NCBI RefSeq assembly: GCF_012932565.1
Contig: NZ_JABBYJ010000003.1
Coordinates: 1 to 64,000, forward strand
Length of the DNA: 64,000 bases
Reading direction: 5' to 3'
Source: Sneathiella limimaris
GTDB lineage: Bacteria; Pseudomonadota; Alphaproteobacteria; Sneathiellales; Sneathiellaceae
This document shows, piece after piece, positions 40,488-49,670 of the stretch. The stretch's first letter is position 1; every line of letters starts with the position of its first letter. Made by a program: the position numbers and the translations under genes. The notes under the pieces were generated by a model. The model saw only the letters and a program-made list of their open reading frames with translations. It was not told where the DNA came from and made no database searches.

Positions 40488-41792
40488 TCAATTCTTGTTG
40501 CGGTAGGCCAGTCTCCTCCTCAAAGCCGCATGTCTCTGTGGCGAGAGCGGGAAATTCCAGACGAGGCCAACAGCTCCTAGTTTTAGTACGGCTGGAACCA
40601 ACCCATAGATCAGTGCAACAAGAGTTGGATCGATCTGACTGTTCGTTCCCTCTCCCGCGTCAATTATCCAGAATGCCGTGCCAATTCCGATCCCAAGGGA
40701 CAGCTTCGTTATCATGCTCCAAAGCGCATATAGAAGGGTGCTCCTTGGAATTCTGTTTTTGTAATAATCCCAGTCAACAACATCAGATTGAAGTGACGGC
40801 GGCAATGCCAAATCAGACCCCAAAGCAATACCCGTCACCACGCAAGCAAATGCGAAAACCAGATAATCACCTTCCCCGAGGAAAGGCACCAACAGAAATA
40901 CAATACTGGCAATTCCCATCATCACACCCCAGGCACGATGCTTTGAAAATCGCTTACTCAGCCAAACGCAAACCGGAATTCCTATGACGCCGCAAACAAA
41001 ATACAGTCCCAGAAGCTTGGCCCTAATTTCTGTAGTTCCTCCAAGGACGTGCTCAACGAATAAAGGGAAACAAGCCGTTGCGACCCCAATGGATAATCCG
41101 CTCAAAAACCAGGCGAATGAAAGACGCCAGTAAAGCCGGTTTTCAAACAAACCTTTGAGCCTTGACCATTCAAAATTCCCACTAGATCGAATTGGCTGAT
41201 CTTTTAAAAACAACAATGCAGGAAAGACCAGAAGCCCGGCGATCAAAATTAGCGTCGAGCTGTTTGACATTTGTTCAAAAGCATCCATCTCAGCCCACAA
41301 AAACAAGAGGCCTGCTAGGATTAGAATACCAATTAAACCGGACAGTTCCCGACCAGAATTCAGTTGTGTTCGGCGGTTATAATCAGGGGAGAGATCAACG
41401 ACCCAAGCCAAATAAGGAATTTGAACTGCCGACCATCCAAACAACATCAGTGCGCACCAGACGAACAAATGGATTGGTCCAGAAGTCGCCTCAGGATTAA
41501 AAAGAAAATGGATTGATACGCCAGCGAGTAAGGCACCAACTATAATCTGTAGTCGGCGCCCCCATGTGAACATTCTGAGTTTTTCAGAAACCCAACCGAT
41601 TATAGGATCACTGATCACATCTGTAATCCGCACGAGCAGCAAGACGGTTCCAGTCGCGGCCAAGCCGATACCCACACTTTCTGCATAGAAAACCGGCAGC
41701 AGTACAAATGCCGGAATTAATGGCATCGCCATTACTGCTCCCGGCAGGGAGTAGAAGAACAGAGTAAGGTTTTGGTTCTTAGGCAAGCTCAA
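40488..41792 (-). CDS. MFS transporter (GPH-like)
   Basis: A 434-residue permease of about 12 helices. DVISDPIIGWVSEKLR (near residue 58) and a SPDYNRRTQLNSGRE loop are the signatures of the glycoside-pentoside-hexuronide branch of the MFS. Its start overlaps the CFA-like gene by 14 bp. In RpoE-ChrR operons the cargo is unknown; a lipid or sugar lipid is possible. Confidence 0.88.
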   Translation of the reverse strand: MSLPKNQNLTLFFYSLPGAVMAMPLIPAFVLLPVFYAESVGIGLAATGTVLLLVRITDVISDPIIGWVSEKLRMFTWGRRLQIIVGALLAGVSIHFLFNPEATSGPIHLFVWCALMLFGWSAVQIPYLAWVVDLSPDYNRRTQLNSGRELSGLIGILILAGLLFLWAEMDAFEQMSNSSTLILIAGLLVFPALLFLKDQPIRSSGNFEWSRLKGLFENRLYWRLSFAWFLSGLSIGVATACFPLFVEHVLGGTTEIRAKLLGLYFVCGVIGIPVCVWLSKRFSKHRAWGVMMGIASIVFLLVPFLGEGDYLVFAFACVVTGIALGSDLALPPSLQSDVVDWDYYKNRIPRSTLLYALWSMITKLSLGIGIGTAFWIIDAGEGTNSQIDPTLVALIYGLVPAVLKLGAVGLVWNFPLSPQRHAALRRRLAYRNKN

Positions 41793-43023
41793 AAATTACG
41801 ACATCAAGAGTTTTCTGCCGGAATCCCGCTTCACAATACTTGAGATAAAAATCCCACATTCGTCTGAACCGTTTATCAAAGCCGAGAGGCTCTATATCGC
41901 TCCAGCGTTTTTGAAAGCTTTCTGCCCATATCCGCAAGGTCGTAGCGTAATCCAATCCAAATTCCTTACGGATAGTTGTCTTAAATCCGTATTCGGAGGC
42001 AGCTTTTGCAAATGCTGTTTTGCTGGGAAGAAAGCCGCCCGGGAAAATATACTTCTGAATAAAATCGGGTGTTTTCCGATAGGCCTCATAACGACTTTCA
42101 TCAATCGTGATAACTTGGATTGCAGCTTTCCCGCCAGCTTTTAGATTACGCCTCAACGCCTTAAAATACTGGGGCCAGTTGTTTTCACCTACTGCTTCGA
42201 ACATCTCGATAGACACGATCGCATCATACCGAGAGGCATGGTCCCTGTAGTCTTGTAGATCAAAAGTCGCCCGCTTTTCATGTCCCAGGGTTTTTAATCT
42301 TACTTTCGCATAAGCGAGTTGCTCTTCCGAGAGAGTGAGGCCATGCACCGATGCGTTCGAATTTTGCGTGGCATATTCCGCAAAACCACCCCAACCGCAG
42401 CCAATTTCTAGTATTTTCCCCTCGTCTGGAACTTCTGCAGTGTCAAAAACAAGCTTATATTTATTTTCCTGAGCTTTTGAGAGTGGAACAGTCTCCCCAT
42501 CGAACAACGCAGAAGAATAGGTCATACTCTCATCAAGCCATTGCTCATAAAACCTGTTTCCAAGGTCATAATGGTATGAGATATTCCGCCGACTTCCCCG
42601 TTTGGTGTTAGCATTCAGCAGACAACGAACAAAATCAACCGTTCGGGACATCCAACTACCGGATATTACCTCCGAAATAGATTTTTCATTTAGGATCGCA
42701 AGTTCCAGCAATTGGCAAAGGTCCGGACTGGACCAATACCCCGCCATGTAAGCTTCACCCAATCCGATATCGCCACCCTTTAAAACACTTCTGGCAAAGG
42801 AAAGATCGAGAATATCCAGCGCTGCAGTTTTTTCTTCTTGCTCTTGGCCGACGAATTCCAGAATTTCTCCACCGGGCAATGTTACCCTGAGACGGCCCAC
42901 TGAAATCTTCCGAAGCCCTTTCAATAAAATTTTCAGCCATACGTTTCCGTATTCACTGATTATTTTTTTATAGTCTTGGCTCTGAACAAGAACAGAACTT
43001 GATGCTGAAACCGCCGTTTCCAT
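41779..43023 (-). CDS. Cyclopropane-fatty-acyl-phospholipid-synthase-family methyltransferase
   Basis: A SAM-dependent lipid methyltransferase of 414 residues. The N-terminal lipid-binding part holds GDIGLGEAYMAGYWSSPDL; the catalytic part has SYHYDLGNRFYEQWLDESMTY-type sequence, SAM motif LEIGCGWGGFAEYA and the SIEMFEAVGENNWPQYF loop with the conserved Glu. Family members put a methylene or methyl group on unsaturated phospholipid chains; in Rhodobacter a sigma-E-controlled homologue serves furan-fatty-acid synthesis. The exact product here is not decidable. Confidence 0.92.
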   Translation of the reverse strand: METAVSASSSVLVQSQDYKKIISEYGNVWLKILLKGLRKISVGRLRVTLPGGEILEFVGQEQEEKTAALDILDLSFARSVLKGGDIGLGEAYMAGYWSSPDLCQLLELAILNEKSISEVISGSWMSRTVDFVRCLLNANTKRGSRRNISYHYDLGNRFYEQWLDESMTYSSALFDGETVPLSKAQENKYKLVFDTAEVPDEGKILEIGCGWGGFAEYATQNSNASVHGLTLSEEQLAYAKVRLKTLGHEKRATFDLQDYRDHASRYDAIVSIEMFEAVGENNWPQYFKALRRNLKAGGKAAIQVITIDESRYEAYRKTPDFIQKYIFPGGFLPSKTAFAKAASEYGFKTTIRKEFGLDYATTLRIWAESFQKRWSDIEPLGFDKRFRRMWDFYLKYCEAGFRQKTLDVVIFELA

Positions 43024-43046
43024 TAGTAACTCCCTAACTATTCCTG

Positions 43047-43826
43047 CTACTTCCCTGCCTGCAAGCCAGTGGGCAAATCCGATTTACGGACATGCTTTAT
43101 AACAGGCACTTTCTTCAACCATAATAACAAGGCTTCCCAGTGAATTCCTGCGATGACTTTTACGCTGTTCAGTGGGAAAGCGATCAACTGCCGGTTCAAA
43201 TTTTTCTTTGTTAATTCAAGTCTATTCCCCGAAAAAGAGGCATTTAATACCGGCAAGTCATCTTCGGTTTGCCGTATGGCAAGCGTGAGCTGATCAGAAG
43301 GTTTGTTAATCGAGAAAAAATATCGGCAGTTCATCCCAATGAAGGGAGAGACAAACATTTCTTTCCTGCAATCATGCTTAACAATTAACTGGGGATCGTC
43401 TTGTTCAACAGAAACGATGTAATGATGCTTTTCACCAAAAGTGTTCCGAACCTCATAGACAATAGCATTGAGGTTTTCATTGCCATCAAAAGAATAAAAA
43501 ACACTTATCGGGTTGAAGGCATATCCAAAAAGGCGGGGAATAGAGAGAAGTTTGATCCTCCTGACCTCTTTACCCGGCAACTCTGATAGCACCAAAGTTT
43601 TCATCGCTTCAAAAAGGGAGTTTTCTTCTGTCTTTTCAGATCCAAAATCTTTCTGAAAAAGAGACATTACGTTCTTCTTGTCGATAGAAAACCAGCGACA
43701 GATACGTCCCACCTCATCAAGCTCTTGCAAATCGATCAGCAGGTAGAACACCTTGTATTTGAGCAGATGGCCCCTTGGCCTCAAACGCCTGTGAACCACT
43801 GTACCGCTGTAAATTGCCGAATTCAT
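43047..43826 (-). CDS. DUF1365 protein
   Basis: A 259-residue protein of DUF1365, starting with the typical AIYSGTVVHRRLRPRGHLLKY and containing RLFGYAFNPISVFYSF (near residue 100) and EVRNTFGEKHHY. Function unknown; it nearly always sits between the FAD oxidoreductase and the CFA-like gene, and the three presumably act on the same acyl chains. 5-bp gap from the upstream gene. Confidence 0.93.
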   Translation of the reverse strand: MNSAIYSGTVVHRRLRPRGHLLKYKVFYLLIDLQELDEVGRICRWFSIDKKNVMSLFQKDFGSEKTEENSLFEAMKTLVLSELPGKEVRRIKLLSIPRLFGYAFNPISVFYSFDGNENLNAIVYEVRNTFGEKHHYIVSVEQDDPQLIVKHDCRKEMFVSPFIGMNCRYFFSINKPSDQLTLAIRQTEDDLPVLNASFSGNRLELTKKNLNRQLIAFPLNSVKVIAGIHWEALLLWLKKVPVIKHVRKSDLPTGLQAGK

Positions 43827-43831
43827 AACTG

Positions 43832-45157
43832 TTACGCTACATTAGTCAGAACTGGTTTAACAGATTTTGTTGGGACATGTATTCTGGACCTACTCAAATC
43901 AAAATCCCAAGGTCGCGTGAGATCTCCCAACTGTTCGGCAACAGCCAAACCGGATTGCAGGCCATCTTCATGGAAGCCATAACCAAAATAACTACCGCAA
44001 AACCACATTCTGTTTTGCCCTTGGAGCTCCCACAATCTCTTTTGGGCTTCAATTGCAGCAGTATCAAACAAAGGATGTTCGTAGGGGAAACTCCGATGAA
44101 CCGCCCCCTCTTCAGGCGCTTCAAGCGGATTAAGTGTGACAAAATAGTTTTTTCTGGTCTCAAGCCGATGAAGTCTGTTCATCCAATAAGACAGGCATAG
44201 CTCCTGCCCCTCGCCTTCATTCTGACTTTGACTTATATAATTCCAGCTAGCCCAGGCAGATTTGCGCTTAGGCATAAGTTTAGGATCAGAATGAAGAATG
44301 GCCAGGTTCTTGGAATAATTGAACTTTCCTAATAACTCTGTCTGCAGCTCTGTTGGCTCTGCAATCATCTTTAAAGCCTGATCGGCATGGGTTGCAAATA
44401 CTACATCATCAAATGTATCAACAAAGCCGTCTCGACATTCAATCATCACACCACTGGCACCACTGGTTACTGCGCGCACTGAGCTATTCAGCCGAACACG
44501 TCCGATAAGCTGTTCAGCTATCTTGGAAACGTAAGATTGACTGCCATCAACAACTGTACGCCATTGCGGCCGATTACTCAGTTGTAAAAGACCATGATTT
44601 TGACAAAAACGCACAAAAGTCGCGGCAGGATAATCCAGCATCTGCTGTGCTGGTGTCGACCAAATGGCGGCTCCCATCGGGATCAAGTGATCATGAATGA
44701 AGCGATGCCCAAACTTCTTTTCTGTAAGATACTGTCCAAGCGATAATTGCTCCGCATCTTTCCTTTCCAACAGCTGAGGGGCTTCGTTGTAAAACTGCAC
44801 AATGTCTGCCAGCATCCCCCAATAAGATGGAGATAAAAGGTTTGATTTCTGCGCGAACATTCCGAGCGCGGACTGCCCATTATATTCCAAGCGGCCCTTG
44901 TCTTTGGAGAGACTAAAGGACATATCCGTCGGCTGAGTTTCTACACCAAGGTGATGAAAAAACCGAATTAGATTTGGGTAGCTTTTCACGTTATAAACAA
45001 TGAAACCCGTATCAATATGAAGCCCATCGACTAAAGTCGTATTGCTGTGCCCACCAAGCCGGTCATCTTTTTCAAGTAAGGTCACATGGTGCTTCTGGGA
45101 TAATAGCCAGGCAGCTGACAGCCCCGAAATACCACTACCAATAACAGCAATTTTTTT
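43832..45157 (-). CDS. FAD-dependent amine-oxidase-fold oxidoreductase
   Basis: A flavoprotein of 441 residues. The dinucleotide fold opens at KKIAVIGSGISGLSAAWLLS and continues with LLEKDDRLGGHSNT; the C-terminal FAD motif is MWFCGSYFGYGFHEDGLQSG. Such NAD(P)-binding FAD proteins in ChrR clusters are proposed desaturase or dehydrogenase partners of the CFA-like enzyme. I start at the ATG at 45157; a longer frame to 45217 would run through the sigma-E promoter. First gene of the leftward sigma-E operon. Confidence 0.9.
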   Translation of the reverse strand, partial: KKIAVIGSGISGLSAAWLLSQKHHVTLLEKDDRLGGHSNTTLVDGLHIDTGFIVYNVKSYPNLIRFFHHLGVETQPTDMSFSLSKDKGRLEYNGQSALGMFAQKSNLLSPSYWGMLADIVQFYNEAPQLLERKDAEQLSLGQYLTEKKFGHRFIHDHLIPMGAAIWSTPAQQMLDYPAATFVRFCQNHGLLQLSNRPQWRTVVDGSQSYVSKIAEQLIGRVRLNSSVRAVTSGASGVMIECRDGFVDTFDDVVFATHADQALKMIAEPTELQTELLGKFNYSKNLAILHSDPKLMPKRKSAWASWNYISQSQNEGEGQELCLSYWMNRLHRLETRKNYFVTLNPLEAPEEGAVHRSFPYEHPLFDTAAIEAQKRLWELQGQNRMWFCGSYFGYGFHEDGLQSGLAVAEQLGDLTRPWDFDLSRSRIHVPTKSVKPVLTNVA

Positions 45158-45186
45158 CATCAAAAGCCTCTTTAAATTGATACTGA

Positions 45187-45216
45187 CTTTTACGGTAAAA
45201 CCAAATCGTTGGATCA
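45187..45216 (-). promoter_or_regulatory. Sigma-E (RpoE/ChrR) promoter of the leftward lipid operon
   Basis: On the minus strand TGATCC (45216-45211), 18 nt, then TAAAAG (45192-45187). A start near 45180 leaves a leader of about 23 nt before the ATG at 45157. Spacing and leader length are the same as for the DUF6134 operon. Confidence 0.68.
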
Positions 45217-45255
45217 AATTATTTTTTTCAAAACAAGAAATCCAGACATGCCCTT

Positions 45256-45283
45256 TGATCGTAGGATAGTTAGATGGTAAAAA
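45256..45283 (+). promoter_or_regulatory. Possible autoregulated sigma-E promoter of rpoE
   Basis: TGATCG (45256-45261) and TAAAAA (45278-45283) with only 16 nt between, compared with 18 in the other two cases. Autoregulation is usual for these systems, but this match is weaker. Confidence 0.4.
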
Positions 45284-45316
45284 GCAGAGGGTTTTATTTT
45301 GAGATTGGGTCAGCTA

Positions 45317-45907
45317 ATGGCATCATCCGACAGTCAAGGCGACTGCTCTCCTTCCACGCAATCAGATGCTTTTGATCTGAATGTGGATCTGGTTCGGGTG
45401 GCTGAGCATGCTGACCGCGCAGCTTATCGCAGAATTTTTTTACACATGGCTCCGAAGGTGAAAACCTTTCTCTTAAAAAGCGGGTTGTCTCCTGCGGAGT
45501 GTGAAGAAGTTTTACAAGACACCATGATGAAGGTTTGGAGAAAAGCTGCCTTATTCGATCGCTCTAAATCGGCCGCTTCGACTTGGATATATTCGATTGC
45601 TCGAAATGCCAGGATAGATCGGATACGAAAAGAATACAGACCACTTCCCGATCCGGAAGATCCTTCCTTTGTTCCAGATCCACCTGAAACAGGTGAAGAA
45701 GCTGTATCTCGGGAGCAAAATCGAGAAATGATTCAAGAGGCCCTCAGCTCATTACCATCAGAACAAATTGAGATCATCACCATGTCTTTTTTCGAAGAGA
45801 AATCACATGCTGAGATTTCAGAGGCACTGAACTTACCATTGGGAACCGTGAAGTCACGGATCAGGCTGGCATTCGGGAAAATCCGTGCCAGGTTGGAGGC
45901 TATGTAA
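45317..45907 (+). CDS. rpoE: ECF sigma factor RpoE (ChrR-controlled, ECF11-type)
   Basis: An ECF sigma factor of about 196 residues. Region 2 (LQDTMMKVWRKAALFD...ASTWIYSIARNARIDRIRK) and region 4 (LSSLPSEQIEIITMSFFEEKSH, EALNLPLGTVKSRIRLAF) are complete. Together with the ChrR-type gene that starts inside its stop region (TAATG), it is the singlet-oxygen/photooxidative-stress sigma of the Rhodobacter type. The ATG at 45317 fits a promoter at 45278; a TTG at 45299 with AGAGGG upstream is the alternative. It controls the neighbouring lipid operons by the promoters noted. Confidence 0.93.
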   Translation: MASSDSQGDCSPSTQSDAFDLNVDLVRVAEHADRAAYRRIFLHMAPKVKTFLLKSGLSPAECEEVLQDTMMKVWRKAALFDRSKSAASTWIYSIARNARIDRIRKEYRPLPDPEDPSFVPDPPETGEEAVSREQNREMIQEALSSLPSEQIEIITMSFFEEKSHAEISEALNLPLGTVKSRIRLAFGKIRARLEAM

Positions 45908-46599
45908 TGAGTAACATGCAAAATTCGATCAATCATCATATTAACGATGATACATTGTTGGGTTATGCGAACGCTACTTTGGCAGGGACTCTGTCACTTG
46001 TTGTCGCTACTCATCTATCAGTCTGCCCAAAATGCCGGAAACAGCTGGATTTGGTTTTATCCGTTGGCTCAACCTTCTTAGATCAAGCTGACAATAATGA
46101 CCTTTCATCGAAAGAAATGTCGTTTTTGGATGAGATTGTTGCAACTCCTCAGGACGCTCCTCAGGCTCATGAGGAAGATATAACAGCTGAAAAGCTCACG
46201 AAGGCTATAACAGTACCTGGTCCGCTGAACAATTTTATACCCTGCGAGCTTGATGAGATCCCATGGAAACGTTTGGTTCCTGGCGTATCTCACTACCCCC
46301 TGCAGGGTATAAAGAATGGTGATGGTAAAGGAGCCTTGCGCTTACTCAAAATCGATCCCGGAACCACACTGCCAGAACATACCCACAGTGGTCAGGAGCT
46401 TACCCTTATTCTAAAAGGTTCCTATATCGATGAAGTCGGACGTTTTGCCGAAGGGGACATAGCAGACCTTGATGATAGCATCCATCATCAGCCGGTAGCT
46501 GATACAAGTGTGGAATGCATTTGCTTAATCGCAACAGATGCCCCGCTCAAGTTCAAGGGCTTCTTTAGTCGGTTGCTGCAGCCAATTATCGGGATTTAG
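45907..46599 (+). CDS. chrR: Anti-sigma factor ChrR with cupin domain
   Basis: A 230-residue zinc anti-sigma factor. The N-terminal domain has His in NHHINDD and the HLSVCPKC (HxxxCxxC) zinc motif, which binds RpoE; the C-terminal half is a cupin (EHTHSGQELTLILKGSY... with the later HHQPVAD His), which in Rhodobacter is needed to respond to singlet oxygen. Translationally coupled to rpoE. Its end overlaps the convergent hutG gene by 14 bp. Confidence 0.93.
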   Translation: MSNMQNSINHHINDDTLLGYANATLAGTLSLVVATHLSVCPKCRKQLDLVLSVGSTFLDQADNNDLSSKEMSFLDEIVATPQDAPQAHEEDITAEKLTKAITVPGPLNNFIPCELDEIPWKRLVPGVSHYPLQGIKNGDGKGALRLLKIDPGTTLPEHTHSGQELTLILKGSYIDEVGRFAEGDIADLDDSIHHQPVADTSVECICLIATDAPLKFKGFFSRLLQPIIGI

Positions 46600-47404
46600 T
46601 CCGAGAAGGCCCAAGTTTCCGGATCGCAATATCCTCAAGACCTACCAATATAGATTTAAGAACTGGACGGAGCTTTTCTGCCTTTACGTCAATGTAGTCC
46701 CATGGGTCAGTCTCCATACAGTAGGTCGATTGAGCGAGTTCCATCTGGATAACATGAACATCTTCTGCAGGATTTGCATAATGTCGCGTAGTCCAACCAC
46801 CCTTAAAACGGCCATTTAGAACATGGGAATAGTCTGTTGCAGCAGCGCAAGTTGAAAGGACATGCGCCTCAAGCTCCGGTGCACAAGTTGTTCCGCCATT
46901 CGTGCCAATGTTAAAATCAGGAAGCTTGCCGTCAAAAAGATACGCAATCTCTGATCTAATGGAATGGCAATCATATAAAACTGCAAAACCATGAAGCTCT
47001 TTGACACGATTTATCTCAGCCGCAAGTGCTTTATGATAAGGTGCGTGAAAAGCCACGCGACGCTCTTCAATGTCACTTTTGGTCGGCTCATGCCCCTCCT
47101 GCCAAATTGGCTGTCCATCAAAATCGGTCGTCGGGACAAGGGTTGTCGTGTTTTGACCAGGATATAAACTGACCCCTGAAGGATCCCGATTTGCATCGAT
47201 GACATATCGATGAAAGCCAGCAACAACCATTGTCGCTTCTGGAAGTAATCCATCATAGAGCCGATCCACATGCCAATCTGTATCCGAGAGTTTTTTTCCC
47301 ACGGCGCTGAGTTGATTAAAAATTTGGTCCGGGACGTGAGTTCCAACATGGGGGAACGCAAGAACAATAGGTGACTTTCCAGACCTTACAGTTACGGGTT
47401 TCAT
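46586..47404 (-). CDS. hutG: N-formylglutamate deformylase
   Basis: A zinc amidohydrolase of 272 residues. LAFPHVGTHVPDQI, DTDWHVDRLYDGL, DANRDPSG and YDCHSIRSE supply the metal and catalytic residues typical of HutG of the five-step histidine pathway (N-formyl-L-glutamate to glutamate and formate). It is divergent from hutF, which makes its substrate, and shares the 106-bp control region with a HutC-like site. hutH, hutU and hutI are not in the window. Confidence 0.92.
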   Translation of the reverse strand: MKPVTVRSGKSPIVLAFPHVGTHVPDQIFNQLSAVGKKLSDTDWHVDRLYDGLLPEATMVVAGFHRYVIDANRDPSGVSLYPGQNTTTLVPTTDFDGQPIWQEGHEPTKSDIEERRVAFHAPYHKALAAEINRVKELHGFAVLYDCHSIRSEIAYLFDGKLPDFNIGTNGGTTCAPELEAHVLSTCAAATDYSHVLNGRFKGGWTTRHYANPAEDVHVIQMELAQSTYCMETDPWDYIDVKAEKLRPVLKSILVGLEDIAIRKLGPSRTKSR

Positions 47405-47465
47405 TTTGCTCTACCTTCGACTGATTGCTAATCAATGGCTTGTATCTGTTTTTCCGACAGCTTAT

Positions 47466-47479
47466 TATGTATATACATA
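47466..47479. promoter_or_regulatory. HutC-like operator between hutG and hutF
   Basis: TATGTATATACATA is a perfect 14-bp palindrome with the TGTATATACA core of HutC/GntR-type operators, placed in the shared spacer of two hut genes. No hutC gene is in the window. Confidence 0.6.
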
Positions 47480-47510
47480 TTATGTCAAAAATCTACGGAT
47501 CAATCTGGTC

Positions 47511-48887
47511 ATGAAATCATATTTTGTGGAAATTGCCCTACTCAACCAGGGTTGGGCGAAAAATGTACGTGTTTCAGTCTCTGAAAACGGAATTATCCAG
47601 GATGTAGAAACTGACCAGGCGCTTTCAGCTGATGATATTTGTCTCTCGGACAAGGTATTACTTCCAGCGCCGACCAATTTACATAGCCACGGTTTCCAAA
47701 GAGCGCTTGCCGGGTTAACAGAATATCGAAGTGGCTCTTCTAATGACAGCTTTTGGACTTGGCGGACGCTGATGTATAAGTTTCTGGAACAACTCACTCC
47801 GGAACAATTTACAGCGATTAATGCCTATGCTCAGATGGAAATGTTGGAAGCAGGTTATGCATCTCTTGCAGAGTTTCACTATGTGCATAATCAAAAGGAT
47901 GGCACCAAATATGATAATCCTGCTGAGCTTTCTGACTGTGTCATAGAAGCTGCTAGTAAATCAGGTATCGGGCTCACACTGCTACCTGTCTACTATGCTC
48001 AGGGTGGTGTAGATGGACGCCCTCTACAAGGTGGACAACTCCGTTTTAAAAATAACTTAGAAAGTTATGAACAAATCTGGGGGCATGCCAGTCAAACGGC
48101 CAAATATGCCCGTGAGGACTTCAAACTTGGTATCGCACCACACTCATTAAGAGCCTTATCAGAAACCGACCTAGTTGCACTTGCCCAAACCTACTCGGAT
48201 GTTCCAAAACATATACATATTGCAGAACAGCTGGCAGAAATTGACGAAATCAAAGCAGCTTACGGCAAGCGTCCAGTTGAATGGTTACTTGAAAAAGTCG
48301 ACGTAGGTCCAGATTGGTGCCTCGTCCATGCCACGCACCTTACTGAAACAGAGAACAGTGATCTGGCAAAATCTGGAGCGATTGCAGGACTGTGTCCAAT
48401 CACGGAAGCCAACCTCGGCGATGGGATTTTTCCAGCTGTATCCTTCCTTAAGGCAAATGGGAAAATCGGTGTAGGAACAGATAGCAATGTGTCCATTAGC
48501 TTAGTCCATGAACTGCGGATGCTGGAGTATTCCCAGCGTCTACAGCTAAAAGGTAGAGCACTTCTGTGTGATGCAAACAAATCGACTGGTCGTACCCTCT
48601 TTGACAAAACACTAGAGGGAGGGGCTCAGGCTGCGGGAAGATATTGCGGCAAAATTGCGCCCGGATTTCAGGCTGATTTCATGACACTTAATATGAAGTC
48701 TGATGATCTTGCCGATCTACAAGGGGATTATCTGCTCGACAGTTGGATCTTTGCATCCAAGGACAATCTCGTTGAAGATGTATTTTCTGCCGGACATCAT
48801 GTAGTCCAGAACGGACAGCACATTGAGGCAGAAAAAATAATAAGTGACTTTCGCACAGTCATGAAAGAGTTGCGATCCACCCTCTGA
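47511..48887 (+). CDS. hutF: Formimidoylglutamate deiminase
   Basis: Hydrolyses N-formimidoyl-L-glutamate to N-formylglutamate and ammonia. The 458-residue amidohydrolase has the metal-ligand block NLHSHGFQRALAGLTEYR, the EFHYVHN segment, PHSLRALSETDL and GTDSNVSISLVHELRMLEY with the C-terminal Asp. The ATG at 47511 gives the usual length (about 450); the longer frame from 47406 runs through the control region. Product feeds the divergent hutG enzyme. Confidence 0.94.
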   Translation: MKSYFVEIALLNQGWAKNVRVSVSENGIIQDVETDQALSADDICLSDKVLLPAPTNLHSHGFQRALAGLTEYRSGSSNDSFWTWRTLMYKFLEQLTPEQFTAINAYAQMEMLEAGYASLAEFHYVHNQKDGTKYDNPAELSDCVIEAASKSGIGLTLLPVYYAQGGVDGRPLQGGQLRFKNNLESYEQIWGHASQTAKYAREDFKLGIAPHSLRALSETDLVALAQTYSDVPKHIHIAEQLAEIDEIKAAYGKRPVEWLLEKVDVGPDWCLVHATHLTETENSDLAKSGAIAGLCPITEANLGDGIFPAVSFLKANGKIGVGTDSNVSISLVHELRMLEYSQRLQLKGRALLCDANKSTGRTLFDKTLEGGAQAAGRYCGKIAPGFQADFMTLNMKSDDLADLQGDYLLDSWIFASKDNLVEDVFSAGHHVVQNGQHIEAEKIISDFRTVMKELRSTL

Positions 48888-48888
48888 A

Positions 48889-48920
48889 AAAATCAGCCTA
48901 CTCTGCAGTAGGCTGATTTT
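48889..48920. terminator. Bidirectional terminator between hutF and the fasciclin gene
   Basis: AAAATCAGCCTAC-TCTGCA-GTAGGCTGATTTT, a perfect 13-bp stem with A/T flanks on both sides, between convergent genes. Confidence 0.9.
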
Positions 48921-48930
48921 AAAGTTCAAA

Positions 48931-49494
48931 TTATGAAGAGGGCAGTAACACAGTATCAATAACGTGAATAACACCGTTGGACTGCTTTACGTCCTCGATG
49001 GTGACATTTGCAATATTACCTTGGCCATCCTTGATCATAATTTTATCTTTGTCGTACATTGCGGTAAATTGGCAGCCACCAACAGTCTTCACAGCAAGAG
49101 TTCCACCATCATTATCAACCATCTGCTTGATTGGATCAGACAAGGCCTTTGCAGCCAGTACGTGACAGGTCAGGATTTTTGTAAGTGTTTCTTTATTTTC
49201 TGGCTTCAGCAGATTTTCAACAGTACCTTCTGGAAGCTTGGCAAAAGCAGCATTTGTTGGGGCAAACACTGTGTATGGCCCATCTCCCTGCAAAGTGTCC
49301 ACCAAACCAGCTGCTTTCACGGCAGCAACTAACGTCGTGTGATCGTCGGAGTTCATCGCATTTTCGACAATCGTTTTACTCTCATACATGGGGGCACCGC
49401 CAACTTCCGGATTGTCTGCTACAGCAGTACAAGCGCCGAGTGCAAGCATAGAGACGGCAGCTACAGGAAGAACAGCTTGTTTTAAGAGTTTCAT
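48931..49494 (-). CDS. Fasciclin-domain lipoprotein
   Basis: A 187-residue protein with lipoprotein signal (LPVAAVSMLALGAC, Cys about 21) and one fasciclin (FAS1) domain: TTLVAAVKAAGLVDTLQGDG, PYTVFAPTNAAFAKLPEG and the C-terminal NGVIHVIDTVLLP. Probably an envelope adhesion or stress protein; homologues are sometimes in sigma-E regulons, but I see no such promoter here. I start at the ATG at 49494, with GAGGAG upstream; the ORF continues to 49572 without a good site. Confidence 0.9.
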   Translation of the reverse strand: MKLLKQAVLPVAAVSMLALGACTAVADNPEVGGAPMYESKTIVENAMNSDDHTTLVAAVKAAGLVDTLQGDGPYTVFAPTNAAFAKLPEGTVENLLKPENKETLTKILTCHVLAAKALSDPIKQMVDNDGGTLAVKTVGGCQFTAMYDKDKIMIKDGQGNIANVTIEDVKQSNGVIHVIDTVLLPSS

Positions 49495-49670
49495 TTTAAT
49501 CTCCTCGTTAGACCCCACCCTTCGTGGATGGTTGCAAGGAGATACGGAGATCCCATAAATTAGGATTACCAAAACTATGTGACAGACATCACAAAGTTGT
49601 AAACTACCAAGATTAAAAATTATCTAAACGGTGACAGGAACCTTCAAAGGCTCCTGCCAACCTTCAATTA

